NCBI GenBank assembly: GCA_963774405.1
Contig: CAVZEV010000005.1
Span: 434,001 to 498,000, forward strand
Origin: VRUE01 sp963774405
GTDB lineage: Bacteria; Actinomycetota; Thermoleophilia; Solirubrobacterales; 70-9
Length of the DNA stretch: 64,000 bases
Direction: 5' to 3'
Shown: one piece after another, positions 60,417-64,000 of the stretch
Layout: every line of letters starts with the position of its first letter
How positions within the stretch are numbered: position 1 is the first letter of the stretch
Notes under the pieces: generated by a model
Databases searched by the model: none
Seen by the model: only the letters and a program-made list of their open reading frames with translations
Told to the model about the DNA's origin: nothing
Program-made: the position numbers and the translations under genes

Positions 60417-61276
60417 CAGAGTTCCCTCACCCGCAAGAAGCGCTCGATCGCGGCGAAGCGCATCACCGGCCCCTCGCGGCAGGCGAAGGTGGGGCCGAGC
60501 TGGCAGCGGCCGCAGTGGGTGATCGCGCACTTCATGTTGCGCTCGATCGAGATGTGGACGTCGGCGGGGCTCATCCCCCTGGCGAGCAATGCGTCGACGG
60601 TGAAGCGCATCATCACCTCCGGCCCGACGACGAAGGCGAGAGCGCGGGAGGGGTCGAACGGGGCATTCCCGATCAGCGTCGTCACCACGCCGACGTGGCC
60701 GAGCCAGCCGGGCTCGGCGCTGTCGACGGTGACGCCGACGTCGAGTCGCGGGTCGGCCTGCCACTCGTCGAGCTGCGAGCGGAAGAGGAGCTGCGAGGGC
60801 GCCCGCCCGCCGCAGAGCAGGACGAGCCCGGCGAGCCGCTCGCGCTCCGCGAGCGCCGCCAGCAGGGCGGGGCGCAGCGGGGCGAGGCCGATGCCGCCCG
60901 CGACGATCACCACGTGCCGGCCGCCGGCGTCCGCCAGCGGCCAGGAGCTGCCGAAGGGCCCGCGCACGCCGAGCTGCTCGCCGGGCTCGGCGCGGCAGAT
61001 CGCGGCGCTGACCGACCCGACGGCGCGCACCGTGTGCTCGAGCGGGCCGCCCGCGGCCGGGTCGCCGCTGATCGAGATCGGCACCTCGCCGACGCCGAAG
61101 GCGTAGAGCATGTTGAACTGGCCCGGGCCGAAGCTCGGCGCCGGCCCGCCGCCGGCGGGCTCGAGCGCAAGCGTCCAGGTGTCCTCGGTCTCCTGGCGTC
61201 GGGAGACGACCCGGAAGGGCCGTGGGGCCATCGGCCCGGCCGCGGCCGGCGCCTCACCGGGCGGCGGGCTCGCCAT
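60416..61276 (-). CDS. hydG: FAD/NAD(P)-binding hydrogenase subunit (sulfhydrogenase gamma-like)
   Basis: This is a 286-aa protein of the ferredoxin-NADP reductase type. It shows a FAD-binding barrel (FGPGQFNMLYAFGVGEVPISISG), GGIGLAPLRPALLAAL for NAD(P), and a C-terminal [2Fe-2S] site in CAITHCGRCQLGPTFACREGPV. It exchanges electrons with NAD(P)H. It overlaps the cNMP-binding gene by 23 bp. The symbol follows sulfhydrogenase naming, not the [FeFe] maturase. Confidence 0.88.
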   Translation of the reverse strand: MASPPPGEAPAAAGPMAPRPFRVVSRRQETEDTWTLALEPAGGGPAPSFGPGQFNMLYAFGVGEVPISISGDPAAGGPLEHTVRAVGSVSAAICRAEPGEQLGVRGPFGSSWPLADAGGRHVVIVAGGIGLAPLRPALLAALAERERLAGLVLLCGGRAPSQLLFRSQLDEWQADPRLDVGVTVDSAEPGWLGHVGVVTTLIGNAPFDPSRALAFVVGPEVMMRFTVDALLARGMSPADVHISIERNMKCAITHCGRCQLGPTFACREGPVMRFAAIERFLRVREL

Positions 61277-61707
61277 AGAGGTCCAGTAGCTGAAGGCGGG
61301 TGGCCTGGAGGCGGTCGAGCATGACCGCGGCGAAGCGCCGCATCAGCTCGTAGCCGAGGCTCTTGTCGGCCTCGCACTTGTCGCGCAGGCAGGCGCCGTC
61401 GAAGGCGACGGTCCGGGTCTGCTCGAGCGCGCGGGCGTCGAAGCTCCAGCGATAGGGCGGGAAGAGCCACGACCAGCCGACCACCGCCCCCTCGCCGAGG
61501 GTGGCGATCATCAGCTCCCCCCTGCCGGGGGCGGCGAGCTCGAGCGCGACCCGCCCGTGCCTGATCGCGAAGAAGCTGTCGGCGGGGTCGCCCTCGCGGG
61601 CGAGGCGCTCGCCCGCCTCGAAGACCCGGTTGCTGCCGCAGCCGGCGATCAGTTCCAGGTAGGCGGGCTCGAGCCCGGCGAAGGTCGGCAGCTCGGCGAC
61701 CAGTTGC

Positions 61708-61730
<23 letters not shown>
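61254..61730 (-). CDS. Stand-alone cyclic-nucleotide-binding domain protein in the hydrogenase operon
   Basis: This is a 158-aa protein. Residues about 15-130 form a Crp-type beta-roll (LPTFAGLEPAYLELIAGCG, FEAGERLAREGDPADSFFAIRHGRVALEL, LGEGAVVGWSWLFPPYRWSFDARA). The C-terminal helix region carries no HTH and ends at LLDLYGEPAAR. The phosphate-binding cassette is GEGAVVGWSWL rather than a canonical RSA-containing one. It overlaps hydB upstream (23 bp) and hydG downstream (23 bp), so it should be made in step with them and may sense a ligand for the complex. Confidence 0.85.
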
Positions 61731-62871
<1,141 letters not shown>

Positions 62872-63191
62872 CAGTCTCAAGGTTAACGGCGCAAGTCGTC
62901 CAGAACCACGGGCAACGAGGTTCGCGGATCTTCGGCGCGGTAGATCCTTCGGAAGCGGCGGCGGACATCGCCGAAGCGATGGTTCCACTCGCAAGCTCAC
63001 ATCGCGTGAAGACGAGCGGGTCGTCCCGACGACCTACTCGCCACAGCTCCCCCCGCCCACTCCTCTCTGAAGGCTTCGGCTCGCCAGAGGCCGCCGTGGC
63101 CCCATCCGCTGCCGGTCGCAGGAAATCCAAAGCCCACGCGGGTATCCTTGCCCTTGCGAGGCCGCTGGAACTCCTGCGGCTCTCACGCCTC
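62872..63191. other. Intergenic region upstream of the hydrogenase operon
   Basis: These 320 bp hold no credible gene. They must contain the leftward hydrogenase promoter and the rightward tRNA-Ala promoter (TATCCT near 63142 is a possible -10). I see no clear operator. Confidence 0.5.
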
Positions 63192-63264
63192 GGGGCTATA
63201 GCTCAGCTGGCAGAGCGCCTGGATCGCACCCAGGAGGTCGGCGGTTCGAATCCGCCTAGCTCCA
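63192..63264 (+). tRNA. tRNA-Ala(CGC), copy 2
   Basis: It begins GGGGCTATAGCTCAGCTGG with anticodon CGC in CCTGG-ATCGCAC-CCAGG. All acceptor positions pair, with one G-U, unlike copy 1. It is identical to copy 1 except at position 2. CCA is not encoded. An RHH/ParE pair follows. Confidence 0.95.
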
Positions 63265-63346
63265 CTCCTGAGGAGGCCCCCAGCTCTTCGGCGGTATCGT
63301 GGCAGGGTGACTGCACGAACCGTGTAGAAACGTGTAGATTGGGCCA

Positions 63347-63607
63347 ATGGCGACGGGTCCGAAGCGCATCAATGTGACCCTCGATGACGAGCACGCGGGA
63401 AAGCTCACGCGGCTCGCCGAGAGAACTCATGTACAGGAGGGGACTCTTGCGCGTTCGCTTCTCGCTACGGCGCTCGATGACGCAGACCCGGATGCCGTTC
63501 GCATCACGGAGATCCTCGATGCCATTCCCGGCGCCTGGGAGCGGACGCAGGAGGGCCTGGCCCAGGCGGCTCGCGGCGAAGGGACGCCGCTCGACGAGCT
63601 GACCTGA
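63347..63607 (+). CDS. Ribbon-helix-helix antitoxin-like protein
   Basis: This is an 86-aa protein. KRINVTLDDEHAGKLTRLAERTHVQEGTLARSLLATAL is a CopG-like ribbon-helix-helix domain, and the tail (LDAIPGAWERTQEGLAQAARGE) would bind the toxin. The stop abuts the toxin start. Confidence 0.83.
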   Translation: MATGPKRINVTLDDEHAGKLTRLAERTHVQEGTLARSLLATALDDADPDAVRITEILDAIPGAWERTQEGLAQAARGEGTPLDELT

Positions 63608-63901
63608 GTGGCGCAGGTAGTCATCACCCCGCAAGCGCAGCGGGACGTGAACGAGGCAATCTCGGCGCTCAATCTGCCCAAGGATGCTTGGACCAGAATC
63701 GGGCGTTCGCTGAGGGTGCTGGAAACCTTCCCGCTCGCTGGCCCGGAGTTGGCCGGTCGGTGGGCGCCCACCCGGTTCGTGATCGGACCCTGGTCCTGGA
63801 TGATCCTCCTCTACCGCTACGAGGAATCGTCTGACCTGGCCTACGTGGTCGCCGTGCACGACGGTCGGTCCGCGACTTCAGCGACGACCGGGCGACGGTA
63901 A
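63608..63901 (+). CDS. RelE/ParE-type toxin
   Basis: This is a 97-aa protein from a GTG at 63608. VAQVVITPQAQRDVNEAISAL, LRVLETFPLAGPELAGR and RFVIGPWSWMILLYRYEESSDLAYVVAVHDGR match the RelE/ParE fold. ParE members poison gyrase and RelE members cleave mRNA on the ribosome; which applies here is not clear. Confidence 0.85.
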   Translation: MAQVVITPQAQRDVNEAISALNLPKDAWTRIGRSLRVLETFPLAGPELAGRWAPTRFVIGPWSWMILLYRYEESSDLAYVVAVHDGRSATSATTGRR

Positions 63902-63972
63902 GCCGAGCGACGAAAGCGACTTGGGCCAACTACCCCGCCGCGTGTAGGTGCGCGATGGCCCCTACAAACCCG

Positions 63973-63996
63973 CGGTTCAAATGCCGTCCGGCTAGG
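63973..63996 (+). repeat. tRNA-3'-end-like 20-bp repeat, copy 2
   Basis: Contains the same 18 bases GGTTCAAATGCCGTCCGG as 44929-44946, followed here by CTAGGCCCA at the window edge. The preceding sequence does not fold into a tRNA. Confidence 0.55.
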
Positions 63997-64000
63997 CCCA

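Noticed and set aside
63961..64000. A tRNA gene truncated by the window edge
   Set aside because: The sequence before the T-arm-like motif does not form anticodon or D arms, and the arm itself does not pair properly.

Overview
The window is high-GC DNA with dense, overlapping genes, many GTG/TTG starts, and an actinobacterial-type LexA box beside an ImuB/DUF6504/DnaE2 mutasome. It also carries several secreted proteins with short Cys-rich or kelch/NHL repeats. Together these point to an actinobacterium, most likely class Thermoleophilia (Solirubrobacterales-like); the class is an inference from gene content. At least six otherwise intact genes carry single-base frameshifts, several in G or C runs, so assembly indels should be considered before calling pseudogenes.

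Layout. 1-5.8 kb: end of imuB, a coiled-coil protein, a LexA-controlled DUF6504 gene, a nucleotidyltransferase pair and dnaE2. 5.8-13.9 kb: an HxlR/MFS pair, two alpha/beta hydrolases, a secreted protein and an ABC-2 exporter. 13.9-19.3 kb: four dispersed paralogues of the DUF2294 (MpsC-like) family, a VWA protein and a double DUF892 protein. 19.4-20.6 kb: gene remnants. 20.65-27.7 kb: one leftward operon headed by a complete His-Xaa-Ser (hxsA-D-B-C) peptide-modification cassette. It runs by 1-8 bp overlaps into a CorA-like protein, two uncharacterised membrane/secreted proteins and a reductase. 27.7-38.3 kb: small enzymes, a PIN toxin pair, secreted propeller proteins, xthA, tRNA-Ala(UGC) and a TetR gene with a 22-bp palindromic operator.

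38.3-44.2 kb is an island-like segment between an intact tRNA-Ala(CGC) and a 42-bp copy of that tRNA's 3' half. It holds one intact AbiE toxin-antitoxin pair, a second AbiEi with a decayed AbiEii, YdeI, a DUF2293-like protein, an unknown 451-aa protein and a SEC-C protein. A frameshifted VapBC, a TIG/PASTA protein and a ppdK-treT operon follow.

52.0-62.9 kb is one leftward operon of 12 genes for a group 3b-like (sulfhydrogenase-type, NAD(P)-linked) [NiFe] hydrogenase. The structural genes hydB-(cNMP-binding domain)-hydG-hydD-hydA are followed by the endopeptidase and hypC-D-E-A-B-F. HypA lacks its zinc domain, and two of the four copies of a dispersed GC-rich hairpin sit on either side of the large-subunit gene. 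The window closes with a second tRNA-Ala(CGC) copy and an RHH/ParE pair.
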